64,000 nt of DNA from Rubricella aquisinus (GTDB taxonomy: Bacteria > Pseudomonadota > Alphaproteobacteria > Rhodobacterales > Rhodobacteraceae): NCBI RefSeq assembly GCF_014199445.1, contig NZ_JACIJS010000004.1, positions 62,001 to 126,000 on the forward strand, in the 5' to 3' direction. The notes beneath the pieces are model-generated. The model saw only the letters and a list, made by a program, of their open reading frames with translations, made no database searches and had not been told where the DNA came from. Shown here in pieces: positions 26,750 through 36,228 of this stretch. The position numbers and the translations under genes are program-made. Every line of letters starts with the position of its first letter. The first letter of the stretch is position 1.

Positions 26750-27802
26750 ATGGGCGCGTCAACAAATGCCATTCTGGGCGGGGTGTTTGTCCTGCTGGCG
26801 CTGGGGCTGACGATCCTGATGTTCCACCTGTGGGGCTATCCGTTTGACAAGACGCGGCACCGCAGCAGTGCGCCGCGCGCGCTGATGTTTCTGCACCGCG
26901 CGTTCGGCTATGTGTTTGTCGCGATCTATGTGGTGCTGATGTGGGATATGGTGCCGCGCCTATGGTCCTATCAGATCGAATTGCCCGCCCGGACGGTGTT
27001 TCACCTGATGCTGGGCATGGCGGTTGGGGCGCTGTTGCTGGTCAAAATCCTCGTGGTGCGGTTCTTCAAGCATTTGGAATCGACGCTGGCACCGATCCTT
27101 GGCACGGCGCTTTTAATTTGCACCATCCTGCTGGCGGGGCTGGCGCTGCCCTATGCCGCGCGGGAGGCGTATTTGAGGGCAACCGCGCAGGACGGGCAGA
27201 ATTTCTCGCAGGAGCGGATTGACCGGGTCACGACATATCTGCCGCAGATCGGGTTTGCGGATGCGGCGGGGCTGGCGACGCTCGCCTCTGCTGCTGGGTT
27301 AGCCGAAGGGCGGGATGTTCTGACCCGCAAATGCACCCAATGCCATGACCTGCGCACGATCCTCGTCAAGCCGCGCACGCCGGAGGCATGGCACAGCACC
27401 GTCACGCGCATGGCCCAGCGCGCGACGACGATGCACCCGATTTCTGAGAGCGAGCAATGGAGCGTCACGGCCTACCTCATCGCGATCACCCCGACGCTAC
27501 AACAAGGGGTGCAGGACAGCCGGGAGGAGGCATTGGCCTCATCGCAGAGTTTCGCGGCCCTACGCGCAACGAACGATGGTCCGCCCGACGACTATGATCC
27601 GCAGGCCGCGCGCGCCGTGTTCGCGGCCAAATGCGCGCAGTGTCATAGCCCCGCATTGGTGGAGGCCGCCGGATTTCGGACAGAGCAGGATGTGGTGCAG
27701 CTTGTCACCCGCATGGTCGCCAATGGCCTGACCGCAAGCGAGGGTGAGTTGGGCCAGATCATGGCCTATCTCACGCAGACCTATGCCCGTGAGGGGGGCT
27801 GA
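26750..27802 (+). CDS. Membrane-anchored dihaem cytochrome c with N-terminal transmembrane domain
   Basis: This is a 350-residue protein. The first ~145 residues contain about four hydrophobic helices with several His residues in or near them (LMFLHRAFGYVF, VFHLMLGMAVG, RFFKHLES), a pattern that could bind haem b. Two c-type haem motifs follow in the extramembrane part: CTQCH near residue 195 and CAQCH near residue 295. It is probably a membrane redox protein with a periplasmic dihaem module. Its partner dehydrogenase or oxidase is not in the window. The N-terminal domain family is not firmly identified. Confidence 0.8.
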   Translation: MGASTNAILGGVFVLLALGLTILMFHLWGYPFDKTRHRSSAPRALMFLHRAFGYVFVAIYVVLMWDMVPRLWSYQIELPARTVFHLMLGMAVGALLLVKILVVRFFKHLESTLAPILGTALLICTILLAGLALPYAAREAYLRATAQDGQNFSQERIDRVTTYLPQIGFADAAGLATLASAAGLAEGRDVLTRKCTQCHDLRTILVKPRTPEAWHSTVTRMAQRATTMHPISESEQWSVTAYLIAITPTLQQGVQDSREEALASSQSFAALRATNDGPPDDYDPQAARAVFAAKCAQCHSPALVEAAGFRTEQDVVQLVTRMVANGLTASEGELGQIMAYLTQTYAREGG

Positions 27803-27824
27803 CCCGCCGCGTGACAGGTCAGCC
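27797..27824. terminator. Convergent hairpin between dihaem cytochrome gene and gabD-like gene
   Basis: GGCTGACC (27797-27804) pairs perfectly with GGTCAGCC (27817-27824). An alternative stem, CTGACCC (27799-27805) with GGGTCAG (27831-27837), competes for the same left arm. The hairpin overlaps the cytochrome stop codon and precedes the minus-strand stop at 27834. No T run is present. Confidence 0.45.
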
Positions 27825-27833
27825 AGCGCGGGG

Positions 27834-29288
27834 TCAGACGCCGCCCATGCAGAGATATTTAATCTCAAGGAAATCGTCGGTCCCGTATTTGGAACCTTCG
27901 CGCCCGATCCCCGATTGCTTGACCCCGCCAAACGGCGCGACCTGCGTGGAAATCAGCCCGGTGTTGAGGCCGACGATGCCGTATTCCAGCGCCTCACCGA
28001 CGCGCCAGCTCCGGCCCAGATCGCGGGTGTAGAAATAGGCGGCAAGGCCGAATTCGGTGTCATTGGCCATCGCGACGGCCTCATCCTCCGTCTCAAACTT
28101 GAACAGCCCCGCGACCGGGCCGAAGGTTTCTTCGCGCGCGATCAGCATATCCTGCGTGGCACCAGTCATCACGGTGGGGTTGAAGAACGTGCCGCCAAGG
28201 TTCGGCTGCGTGCCGCCGATCAAGATTTCAGCACCCTTCGCGGTCGCATCCTCCAGATGCTCGCGCACCTTCTTGAGCGCAGGCTCAGAGATCAGCGGCC
28301 CGATATTTACGCCCTCTTCGGTGCCGGGCCCGACCTTCATTTCAGAGACTTTCGCGGCGAGCTTTTCCGCGAAGGCGTCATAGACACCCGCCTGTACATA
28401 GATCCGGTTCGCGCAGACACAGGTTTGCCCCGCGTTGCGATATTTGGAGATGATCGCACCCTCGACCGCGGCATCAATATCGGCGTCATCAAACACGAGG
28501 AAGGGCGCGTTGCCGCCCAATTCGAGCGATACTTTGGTGATGTCCTCCGCGCATTGCTTCATCAGAATACGGCCCACGCGGGTCGAACCGGTGAAGGTGA
28601 TCTTGCGCACCTTCTGGTTTTCGCACAGCTCCTTGCCCATCTCGGATGCGTCAGCGCCCGTGACCACGTTGAACACACCATCGGGGAAGCCCGCTTCCTT
28701 TGCCAGAACGGCCAGCGCGGTTGCAGAGAGCGGCGTCAATTCCGCCGGGCGCGCCACGACGGAGCAGCCCACGGCCAGCGCAGGGGCAACCTTGCGCGTG
28801 ATCATCGCGACGGGGAAGTTCCACGGCGTGATGGAGCCGACAACCCCGATGGGCTGTTTCAAAACAACGATGCGCTTGTCCGCCTGATGCTGCGGGATCG
28901 TGTCGCCATAGATGCGCGGGGCCTCATGGGCGAACCATTCGATGAAGGACGCTCCATAGACGACCTCGCCCTTGGCCTCCGCCAATGGTTTACCCATCTC
29001 AGCGGTGATGATCGCGGCCAGATCATCGGCATTCGCGATGATCAGATCGTGCCAGCGCATCAGCACCTTTTGCCGCTCAGAAGCCAGCATCGCGGCCCAG
29101 CCTTTTTGCGCGTCATAGGCGATATCCACCGCGCGGGCGACCTCGGCCCGGCCACAATCCGCGACCTCTGCCACCACATCGCCATTGGCGGGATTGGTGA
29201 CGGCGAATGTCGCGCCGCTATCCGCGTCTGACCATGTGCCGCCGATCAGGCTTTGCGTGGCAAAGAGCGCTTTGTTCTTCAGGTCCAT
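27834..29288 (-). CDS. gabD: NAD(P)-dependent succinate-semialdehyde dehydrogenase
   Basis: This 484-residue aldehyde dehydrogenase is very similar in pattern to E. coli GabD. Landmarks are the Rossmann segment PWNFPVAMITRKVAPALA, FTGSTRVG, the general base ELGGNAPF, and the nucleophile in NAGQTCVCANR. It oxidises succinate semialdehyde to succinate in GABA or related catabolism. The usual cofactor-ribose Lys of the VxKPA motif is Arg here (VVARPAELTP). AAGGAGG precedes the ATG. No GABA aminotransferase is nearby, and the next gene on this strand encodes an SDH assembly factor. Confidence 0.9.
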   Translation of the reverse strand: MDLKNKALFATQSLIGGTWSDADSGATFAVTNPANGDVVAEVADCGRAEVARAVDIAYDAQKGWAAMLASERQKVLMRWHDLIIANADDLAAIITAEMGKPLAEAKGEVVYGASFIEWFAHEAPRIYGDTIPQHQADKRIVVLKQPIGVVGSITPWNFPVAMITRKVAPALAVGCSVVARPAELTPLSATALAVLAKEAGFPDGVFNVVTGADASEMGKELCENQKVRKITFTGSTRVGRILMKQCAEDITKVSLELGGNAPFLVFDDADIDAAVEGAIISKYRNAGQTCVCANRIYVQAGVYDAFAEKLAAKVSEMKVGPGTEEGVNIGPLISEPALKKVREHLEDATAKGAEILIGGTQPNLGGTFFNPTVMTGATQDMLIAREETFGPVAGLFKFETEDEAVAMANDTEFGLAAYFYTRDLGRSWRVGEALEYGIVGLNTGLISTQVAPFGGVKQSGIGREGSKYGTDDFLEIKYLCMGGV

Positions 29289-29362
29289 GGGACACCTCCT
29301 TACGTCTTATAGATGAATTGCGGCGCAGACTGCGCTTGGATCCGGGAATGTGCAAGGCGCGA

Positions 29363-29548
29363 TCAGAAATCGGTCGCGATGCCCTTCTTCTCCCAATCGC
29401 CATAGCGGATCGGCTCTGGCCCGTCGCGCCCGCCAAGCTCTTTTGGCAGGTCAAGCGGCTTTGCGTTCGCCTTGCGCTCTTGTGCTTCGGCCAATGCGCG
29501 TTTCGCGGCTTCCGCGATGCGGGCCTGTTTATCTGTTGGGTCTGACAT
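29363..29548 (-). CDS. SDHAF4/DUF1674 family protein
   Basis: This small 61-residue protein has a charged Ala/Lys/Arg helix followed by the conserved C-terminal block GGRDGPEPIRYGDWEKKGIATDF, of which GPEPxRYGDWExKGxxxDF is the DUF1674 signature. The mitochondrial relative SDHAF4 protects the flavinated SDH subunit during complex II assembly, and bacterial members are presumed to do the same. AAGGGATATAGG precedes the ATG at 29548; upstream extension is unlike the family. Confidence 0.85.
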   Translation of the reverse strand: MSDPTDKQARIAEAAKRALAEAQERKANAKPLDLPKELGGRDGPEPIRYGDWEKKGIATDF

Positions 29549-29633
29549 CCTATATCCCTTTATCATGAAACGCTTGCCCATGGATATGCGCTTGACAGGC
29601 ACAGGGGCAAGCAATCGGCTTGGAGGCTGAGAG

Positions 29634-30527
29634 ATGAATTACGCAAAAACGGCCCTTTTGCTTGCCGTGTTGACGGCGCTGTTCATGGGCATGGGATATT
29701 TGATGGGGGGCGCTGCGGGGGCCTTCATCGCGCTGCTGATCGCGATGGGGATGAACGCGTTTGCCTTCTGGAATTCGGACAAGATGGCCCTGCGGATGCA
29801 CAACGCACGCGCCGCGACCCGGCAATCCCATCCCGAGTTGTTCGATATGGTCGAGGAATTGTCGCGCAATGCCGACCTTCCCATGCCCGCGATCTATGTG
29901 ATTGAGGAGGACCAGCCCAACGCCTTTGCCACCGGGCGTGATCCCTCAAATGCCGCCGTGGCCGCGACGACCGGCATCATGCGGCTTTTGACCCGCGACG
30001 AGTTGGCGGGCGTCATGGCGCATGAGCTTGCGCATATCAAGAACCGCGACACGCTGATCATGACCATCGCGGCGACCGTGGGTGGGGCAATCTCGATGAT
30101 GGCGCAGTTTGGTTTGTGGTTCGGGCGCGGCAATGACCGTGGCCCGCTGGGGTTGGTGGGGGTGATTGCGGCAGCCTTGCTTGCGCCCTTTGCCGCGACA
30201 CTGGTGCAGATGACGATCTCGCGCACCCGCGAATATGCCGCCGATCGGATGGGGGCAGAGATCGCACGCGATCCGCTCGCCCTTGCCTCCGCCTTGCGCA
30301 AGATCTCTGGCGGTGTCAAACGCAGCGTGATGGAAAGTGCCGAGCGCGCCCCCGCGACCGCGCATATGTTCATCTTCAACCCCCTGACGCGGGGCGGCGT
30401 GGATAACCTTTTCTCCACCCATCCCAATGTCGAAAACAGGATCAAGGCGCTGACTGATATGGCCGCAGACTACCCCAAAGCAGAAATGCGCCCATCGCGC
30501 ATCCCCACCATCCGGCGTGAGCCGTGA
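29634..30527 (+). CDS. htpX: Membrane zinc metalloprotease HtpX
   Basis: This 297-residue M48B protease has two N-terminal transmembrane helices (about residues 6-24 and 28-46). The zinc motif HELAH lies at about residues 130-134, followed by further hydrophobic segments. The third ligand Glu is in [13 protein letters not shown]. It takes part in quality control of inner-membrane proteins. GGAGG lies 10 bases upstream of the ATG. Its stop overlaps the rsmB GTG start (GTGA), so the two are coupled. Confidence 0.95.
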   Translation: MNYAKTALLLAVLTALFMGMGYLMGGAAGAFIALLIAMGMNAFAFWNSDKMALRMHNARAATRQSHPELFDMVEELSRNADLPMPAIYVIEEDQPNAFATGRDPSNAAVAATTGIMRLLTRDELAGVMAHELAHIKNRDTLIMTIAATVGGAISMMAQFGLWFGRGNDRGPLGLVGVIAAALLAPFAATLVQMTISRTREYAADRMGAEIARDPLALASALRKISGGVKRSVMESAERAPATAHMFIFNPLTRGGVDNLFSTHPNVENRIKALTDMAADYPKAEMRPSRIPTIRREP

Positions 30528-31774
30528 GCGGACCGGATCGCGCGCGGCTGGGCGCGGCTGCCCTTCTGGAGCGGATCACGCAAGAGCGGGTGATGCTGAC
30601 CGAGGCGACCGATATCCTTGAAAGCCTCGCGCCGCAGGACCGCGCGCGCGCGCAACGGCTGGCGCTGACGGCCTTGCGCCAATTGCCCCGGATCGACGCG
30701 GTGCTGGCCCGGTTTTTGAAAAAACCGCCGCCGCCGCAGGTGCGCGCCGTGATCCAGATCGCCACGGCAGAGATGCTCGTGCTCGACACGCCTGCCCATG
30801 GCGCGGTGGATGCGGCGGTGAGCGGGCTGAAAGCCGACAAGCGGATGATGAAATTCGCGGGCCTCACCAATGCCGTGCTGCGCAAGGTGGACGGGCCGGG
30901 GCGGGAGGTCTGGGCGGGTCTCAAACCGCCACGCTTGCCGAAATGGCTGCGCGGACGATTGATGAGCGCCTATGGCAGCGACGCGGTGGCCGCGATGGAG
31001 GCGGTGTTCGCCAGCGAACCGCCGCTCGATCTGACGCCGAAAGGACCGATGCCGGATATGGACGGGGCCATACCGCTTCCCACAGGCACGATCCGGTTGC
31101 CACGCGCGGGGCAGGTCACGGCCCTGCCGGGCTTTGAGGAGGGCGCATGGTGGGTGCAGGACGCCGCCGCGGCCCTTCCCGTGCGGGTCTTGGGGGATGT
31201 GGCGGGCAAGCATGTGCTTGACCTTTGCGCCGCACCTGGGGGCAAAACGATGCAGCTTGCGGCGGCAGGCGCGCGGGTCACGGCGCTTGATATCTCCAAT
31301 GCGCGGCTCAAACGGCTGCGCGCCAATCTTGAGCGCACGGGCCTTGGCGCTGGCATCATTGCGGCCGATGCGTTCGAATGGACGCCGGATGCTCCCTTTG
31401 ACGCGATCATGCTCGACGCGCCCTGCTCGGCCACCGGAACGATCCGCCGCCATCCAGAATTGCCGTTGGTCCGGGATAGCAAGGCCGTCGCCCAACTCGC
31501 CAAATTGCAGGCGGCCCTTCTGGATCGCGCACTCGCTTGGCTCAAACCGGGGGGGGATCTGATCTATTGCACTTGCTCCCTCCTGCCCGAAGAAGGCGAG
31601 GCGCAGATCACGCCTCGCTCTGGCATTACATCCCTTGCCATCGACCCGATAGCGCTGGGCGGGGAACCCCATTGGACCACGAAGGACGGCCACCTGCGCC
31701 TGCGCCCCGACTTCTGGGCGGATCGTGGCGGCATGGACGGCTTCTTCATCGCGCATCTGCGCAAGGATGCGTGA
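30524..31774 (+). CDS. rsmB: RsmB-type 16S rRNA (cytosine-C5) methyltransferase
   Basis: This 416-residue protein has an N-terminal NusB-like RNA-binding domain (about residues 1-130) and a C-terminal Rossmann methyltransferase. Motif [11 protein letters not shown], motif [18 protein letters not shown] and motif [14 protein letters not shown] supply SAM binding and the two cysteines of the m5C mechanism. E. coli RsmB modifies C967 of 16S rRNA. It starts with GTG overlapping the htpX stop. The C-terminus is followed seven bases later by the second variant of the short intergenic motif. Confidence 0.92.
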   Translation: MSGPDRARLGAAALLERITQERVMLTEATDILESLAPQDRARAQRLALTALRQLPRIDAVLARFLKKPPPPQVRAVIQIATAEMLVLDTPAHGAVDAAVSGLKADKRMMKFAGLTNAVLRKVDGPGREVWAGLKPPRLPKWLRGRLMSAYGSDAVAAMEAVFASEPPLDLTPKGPMPDMDGAIPLPTGTIRLPRAGQVTALPGFEEGAWWVQDAAAALPVRVLGDVAGKHVLDLCAAPGGKTMQLAAAGARVTALDISNARLKRLRANLERTGLGAGIIAADAFEWTPDAPFDAIMLDAPCSATGTIRRHPELPLVRDSKAVAQLAKLQAALLDRALAWLKPGGDLIYCTCSLLPEEGEAQITPRSGITSLAIDPIALGGEPHWTTKDGHLRLRPDFWADRGGMDGFFIAHLRKDA

Positions 31775-31780
31775 CCCTTT

Positions 31781-31816
31781 CGTTTCTTTTTTCCCTAAAT
31801 ACCTCCCGCCGGAGGC
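31781..31816 (+). repeat. Short intergenic motif, second variant (after rsmB)
   Basis: A G-poor stretch CGTTTCTTTTTTCCC leads into TAAATACCTCC and ends CGCCGGAGGC, in which CCTCC and GGAGG can pair around CGCC. It shares the 25-base front part with 16133-16157 (complement) and the GCCGGAGGC end with the copies at 4661 and 48770. Confidence 0.75.
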
Positions 31817-31916
31817 TTCCACCGGGGCCAGAGGCGCCGTCCTGAGAAAACAGGGTGGCAGCGGTCGCAGCTTTGGCTAGACTCGGGCGCAACAGGGGCA
31901 AACGGGGCAGGGCCGC

Positions 31917-33647
31917 ATGACGGGGCTGAGCAGCAAATTGCGGGACATCGACAACCGCTACCATATCTGGCGCGCGGGCCTGAACGCGCGGGTGCGCGCC
32001 ATCGTGTCCCAGCCTGAGCCACATGTAATCGGCAATGCCGCGCGCGGGCGTCAGCTTCTGTCGGGCAATTTCCTCTTTGCGGGGGAGCTTGTGTCCGCGC
32101 CCGGCACGGCGATCTGGGACGTCAAGGCCCCGACACCCGCCTTCACCGATGCGCTGCACGGTTTCGAATGGCTTGACGATCTGGCCGCGATCGGGAATGG
32201 CGATCCGCGCGCGCGCAGCACGGCGCAAGCGTGGGTTCACGCTTGGTGCACTCGGTTTGGCGCGGGGCGCGGGCCGGGATGGCGCGCCGATCTTGCGGGC
32301 AGCCGGGTGCTGCGCTGGATCACCCACGCGCCGTTTCTGCTGCGCGCTTTGGAAGCCGACGCATCCGCCACCTTTTTCGCCCAACTGGCCCGACAAGCGA
32401 GCTACCTGTCGCACACATGGGAAGACGCGCCCGCGGGCCTGCCCCGGTTTGAGGCGCTGGCCGGGCTGGCCTATGCGGGATTGTCCCTTGAAGGGGCGGA
32501 GTCGCATCTCAAAGGGGCGCTTGCCGGGTTGGCACGGGAATGCGCCAGCACGATCACCGCCGAGGGCGGCTTGCCAAGCCGCAATCCCGAAGAACTCGCG
32601 CAGGTCTTTGCCCGGCTTGTCTGGTGCGCGCGCAGTCTTGAGGAAACCGGCCACACCGCGCCCGCCGCCCTTGGCGCTGCGATTGACCGGATGGCTCCGG
32701 TCTTGCGCAATCTGCGGCTGATGGACGGGATGCTGCCGCACTTTCACGGCGGCACGCGTGGCATGCCGGGCGCGCTGGAGCAGGCGCTTGCCGAAAGTGG
32801 CAACACCGATGCGACCCGCGCGAAATATGCGATGGGCTATTGCCGGATGCAGGCCGGGCGTGCGGTGCTGTTGATCGACGCGGCCCCCCTGCCGGACAAA
32901 TCGCCAACGGCACACGCAGCGCCGCTGAGTTTCGAGATGGGCTCGGGCCGCCGCCTGATCGTCGTCAATACGGGTGCGGGCGGCATGTTCGGCGCGGCAT
33001 GGACCCTTGCCGCGCGGGAGGCAGAGGCCCATTCCGGCCTCACCATCGCCGGGGCCAACCCGGCAAAATTCGTGCCCGGCAAGGGCGGCGCCACCCTGTT
33101 GACCGAAGGCCCGCGCACCGTCACGGCGGAACGCGCGATTGATCGGTCGGGCTTTTGGATGCTGTGCAGTCAGGATGGGTTCGTGCCCGCCTTTGGCCTC
33201 ACCCATGAGCGGCGGCTGTTCCTCTCCCCCGATGGGCGGGATTTGCGCGGCGAGGACACGCTGAGCGCGCAATCGACCCGCGACAAAGGCACGCTCGCTG
33301 CGCAAATCCAATCCCATGGCGGCACGCTGCCCGTGATCTGCCGGTTCCATCTGCACCCGGATGTGGAGGCAAAACTGGACATGGCCGGAGAGGCGGTGTC
33401 GCTGACGCTCCTGAGCGGGGAAGTCTGGGTGTTCCGCCAATCAGGCGGGGAGATCACGCTGGAGCCGTCCACCTATCTCGATCATCGGCGGCTTCGGCCC
33501 CGCGCGACAAAACAGATTGTGGTCAAATGCGATCTGACGGGCTATGGAGCGCGCGTCAATTGGGTGTTCCGGCGGACAGAAGATGGCGGGCGTCACACGC
33601 GCGATCTGATGATGCCAGAGCAACCCGGCCCTGATCACGCGACCTGA
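31917..33647 (+). CDS. Heparinase II/III family protein
   Basis: This 576-residue protein has an alpha/alpha-toroid-like helical N-terminal half (FEWLDDLAAIG, HPWI-type ITHAPFLLRAL, SYLSHTWEDAP). A beta-sandwich C-terminal half follows (about residues 330-560), including HSGLTIAG and HRRLFLSPDGRDLRGED. Family enzymes are polysaccharide lyases acting on uronic-acid glycans. No signal peptide is visible, so the substrate and location here are uncertain. In Rhodobacterales this gene commonly sits between rsmB and purH, as it does here, 15 bases upstream of purH. Confidence 0.85.
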   Translation: MTGLSSKLRDIDNRYHIWRAGLNARVRAIVSQPEPHVIGNAARGRQLLSGNFLFAGELVSAPGTAIWDVKAPTPAFTDALHGFEWLDDLAAIGNGDPRARSTAQAWVHAWCTRFGAGRGPGWRADLAGSRVLRWITHAPFLLRALEADASATFFAQLARQASYLSHTWEDAPAGLPRFEALAGLAYAGLSLEGAESHLKGALAGLARECASTITAEGGLPSRNPEELAQVFARLVWCARSLEETGHTAPAALGAAIDRMAPVLRNLRLMDGMLPHFHGGTRGMPGALEQALAESGNTDATRAKYAMGYCRMQAGRAVLLIDAAPLPDKSPTAHAAPLSFEMGSGRRLIVVNTGAGGMFGAAWTLAAREAEAHSGLTIAGANPAKFVPGKGGATLLTEGPRTVTAERAIDRSGFWMLCSQDGFVPAFGLTHERRLFLSPDGRDLRGEDTLSAQSTRDKGTLAAQIQSHGGTLPVICRFHLHPDVEAKLDMAGEAVSLTLLSGEVWVFRQSGGEITLEPSTYLDHRRLRPRATKQIVVKCDLTGYGARVNWVFRRTEDGGRHTRDLMMPEQPGPDHAT

Positions 33648-33662
33648 AGGAAGCCCCTCTCC

Positions 33663-35249
33663 ATGACCGACACCGTATCCGTGCGCCGCGCGCTGCTTTC
33701 CGTATCCGACAAAACCGGCCTGATTGATCTGGCCCGTGCGCTTGATGCGCGGGGGGTTGAACTGGTCTCCACCGGGGGCACGGCCAAGGCGATCCGCGAT
33801 GCGGGCCTGCCGGTGCGCGACGTGGCGGAGCTCACCGGCTTTCCCGAGATGATGGATGGCAGGGTCAAGACCCTGCACCCGGCGGTGCATGGCGGGCTTT
33901 TGGCGCTTCGCGATGACGCGGCCCATGTTGCCGCGATGGAGGCGCACGGGATCGGCGCAATCGACCTTCTGGTCGTGAACCTCTACCCGTTCGAGGAAAC
34001 CGTGGCCAAGGGCGGCGATTACGCGGATTGCATCGAGAATATCGACATTGGCGGCCCCGCGATGATCCGCGCGGCGGCCAAGAACCACGCTTTTGTCGCG
34101 ACGGTCGTGGATGTGGAGGATTATGACGCGCTGCTGGCGGAGCTCGACGCGCAGGGCGGCACTACGATGGCGTTTCGCCAGATGCTCGCCCAGCGCGCCT
34201 ATGCCCGGACGGCGGCCTATGACGCGGCGGTCAGCACTTGGATGGCAGGGGCCATTGGGCAGGACACCCCGCGCCGCCGGGCTGTGGCGGGGACGCTGGC
34301 GCAGGAAATGCGCTATGGCGAGAATCCGCATCAGGCGGCGGCTTTCTACACCGATGGCAGCGCGCGCCCGGGCGTGGCAACCGCCCGCCAGCATCAGGGC
34401 AAGGCGCTGAGCTACAACAACATCAATGATACGGATGCGGCATTCGAATTGGTGGCGGAATTCGATCCCAAGGATGGCCCGGCAGTCGCGATCATCAAAC
34501 ACGCGAACCCCTGCGGTGTGGCGCGCGGCGCGACATTTGCGCAGGCGTATCAGCGGGCGTTCGACTGTGATCGGGTCAGCGCCTTTGGCGGGATCATCGC
34601 GCTCAACGGCACGCTGGATGGGGATACGGCGCAGGCAATCACGGGTATCTTTACAGAGGTGGTCATCGCGCCCGACGCCACGGATGAGGCGCGCGAGGTC
34701 TTTTCCGCAAAGAAGAACCTGCGCCTTCTGACGACGGGTGGCCTGCCCGATCCGCGCAGCACGGGCCGCGTCTGGCGGCAGGTCGCGGGTGGCTATCTGG
34801 TGCAGGATCGTGACAATGGATTTGTCACGGCAAAGGACGTGAAGGTCGTGACCAAACGCACCCCGTCCGAGGCTGAGTTGCGCGACATGCTGTTCGCGTG
34901 GACGGTGGCGAAACATGTCAAATCCAACGCGATTGTCTATGCGAAGGACGCAGCGACCGTGGGCGTCGGGGCTGGACAGATGAGCCGGGTGGACAGCTCC
35001 CGCATCGCGGCCCGCAAAGGCGAGGACATGGCCGAGGCGCTCGAACTTGCCCAAAGCCCCGCCATCGGCGCGGTGGTTGCATCGGACGCGTTCTTCCCCT
35101 TTGCAGATGGATTGCTGGCGGCCGCATCAGCAGGGGCCACGGCGGTGATACAGCCGGGCGGCTCGATGCGCGACGAGGAGGTGATCGCGGCGGCTGATGA
35201 GGCTGGTCTTGCGATGGTGTTCACGGGCATGCGCCACTTCCGTCACTAA
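33663..35249 (+). CDS. purH: Bifunctional AICAR transformylase / IMP cyclohydrolase
   Basis: This 528-residue enzyme catalyses the last two steps of purine synthesis. The N-terminal IMP cyclohydrolase domain (to about residue 200) starts [13 protein letters not shown] and contains STGGTAKAI and [11 protein letters not shown]. The C-terminal transformylase carries KHANPCG and the FADG region. GGAAGC precedes the ATG, just after the heparinase-like gene. Copy B of the structured repeat begins directly after its stop codon. Confidence 0.97.
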   Translation: MTDTVSVRRALLSVSDKTGLIDLARALDARGVELVSTGGTAKAIRDAGLPVRDVAELTGFPEMMDGRVKTLHPAVHGGLLALRDDAAHVAAMEAHGIGAIDLLVVNLYPFEETVAKGGDYADCIENIDIGGPAMIRAAAKNHAFVATVVDVEDYDALLAELDAQGGTTMAFRQMLAQRAYARTAAYDAAVSTWMAGAIGQDTPRRRAVAGTLAQEMRYGENPHQAAAFYTDGSARPGVATARQHQGKALSYNNINDTDAAFELVAEFDPKDGPAVAIIKHANPCGVARGATFAQAYQRAFDCDRVSAFGGIIALNGTLDGDTAQAITGIFTEVVIAPDATDEAREVFSAKKNLRLLTTGGLPDPRSTGRVWRQVAGGYLVQDRDNGFVTAKDVKVVTKRTPSEAELRDMLFAWTVAKHVKSNAIVYAKDAATVGVGAGQMSRVDSSRIAARKGEDMAEALELAQSPAIGAVVASDAFFPFADGLLAAASAGATAVIQPGGSMRDEEVIAAADEAGLAMVFTGMRHFRH

Positions 35250-35562
35250 AGAGCGCTCCCGCACGTCGGCTTCGCCTCCCTTTGGGGTGAGGGCGAGAGA
35301 CAAACGCTGCGGGGCAGCGTTTGCGCCCGAACGCGCTGAATGGAATGAAGCGCCGGGAAAGGCCGGCGCTGCGCGCCGGTTTAAGATTGCGCTGAGGTGT
35401 TTGAGGAACAGGAGTGTTACTCAAACACCTGTTCAATTGTGGGTGTCACGATTCGCCCGCGCGTCAAGGCCGCTCGTTCCTCGGACCTTGACCCACAGCC
35501 GAATCGCGGGGGCTGCTCTCGCCACGCCAAGTCCAATTCACTTTCTTCAAATATACCCCGCG
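35250..35562 (+). repeat. Structured intergenic repeat, copy B
   Basis: This is the second copy of the element at 4377-4695, in the same orientation relative to the upstream gene and again starting at the stop codon. Most differences lie in the third hairpin. Here AGGTGTTTGAG (35395-35405) pairs perfectly with CTCAAACACCT (35420-35430) and AACA with TGTT, with one G-A mismatch. Copy A pairs differently but keeps the stem. The element ends in the short motif but lacks the GCCGGAGG end. Any promoter for lspA must lie within or just after it. Confidence 0.85.
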
Positions 35563-35572
35563 CGGCGCGCAC

Positions 35573-35592
35573 CCGCCCGCGCCAGCGGGCGG
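35573..35592. other. GC-rich hairpin after repeat copy B
   Basis: There is a perfect 8-bp stem, CCGCCCGC with GCGGGCGG, around the loop GCCA, 10 bases past the end of the repeat. It is analogous in place and form, but not in sequence, to 4699-4718. The remaining ~95 bases to lspA show nothing recognisable. Confidence 0.55.
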
Positions 35593-35687
35593 CCCGGCCA
35601 AACGGGAGGACGGAGCGTCAGCGACGGAACGACGGGCGGGAGGGTTTCCGTATTGAATCCGCGCTTCATTCAGCGCAGAACACGCGC

Positions 35688-36173
35688 ATGACTGCTCTCA
35701 TACGCATATGGGCCGTGGCTCTTTTGACCTTCTTGATTGATCAGGCCAGCAAGGTCTGGGTCATTTATGGCCTTGATTTGCCGCTTGTGCGCGTGGTCGA
35801 GGTGTTCCCGCCTTATCTCACCTTCATCATGGGGTGGAATCGCGGGATCAATTTCGGCCTTTTGTCCGATAGCCCCGAATGGAGCCGGATCATTCTGATT
35901 TCCATCGCCATCGGTGTGTCGATCCTGCTCTCCTTTTGGGGGCGTAAGGCGGATCGGTGGCGCATGTGGGCCGCGTTTGGCATGATCATCGGCGGGGCCT
36001 TGGGCAATGCGATCGACCGTGTGTTGTATGGTGCGGTGGCGGATTTTCTCAATATGTCCTGTTGCGGTTTTCAGAACCCCTATACGTTCAACGTTGCCGA
36101 TATCTTCATCTTTGCCGGGGCGGGGCTGCTTTTGGTCTATGGCGGGCGTGATCTTGAGCAAAGCAAGGCGTGA
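35688..36173 (+). CDS. lspA: Lipoprotein signal peptidase
   Basis: This 161-residue inner-membrane aspartic peptidase cleaves prolipoproteins before the lipidated Cys. It has four transmembrane helices. The catalytic Asp residues are in GNAIDRVLYGAVADF (about residues 105-119) and FNVADIFI (about residue 138). Near the N-terminus, LIDQASKVW carries the conserved Asp/Lys. The chosen ATG starts the first helix, but no strong Shine-Dalgarno is visible. A predicted lipoprotein substrate gene (DUF3035) follows 55 bases downstream. Confidence 0.95.
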   Translation: MTALIRIWAVALLTFLIDQASKVWVIYGLDLPLVRVVEVFPPYLTFIMGWNRGINFGLLSDSPEWSRIILISIAIGVSILLSFWGRKADRWRMWAAFGMIIGGALGNAIDRVLYGAVADFLNMSCCGFQNPYTFNVADIFIFAGAGLLLVYGGRDLEQSKA

Positions 36174-36228
36174 CGCCGGGCGCATTTCCCCTTAGACAAT
36201 GGGGCAACACGAGTTTGGAGACGCGGGA

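Noticed and set aside
31746-33440. Long open frame (about 560 codons) antisense to the heparinase-like gene
   Set aside because: Same GC-bias artefact: Arg/Gly/His-rich low-complexity product with no recognisable domain.
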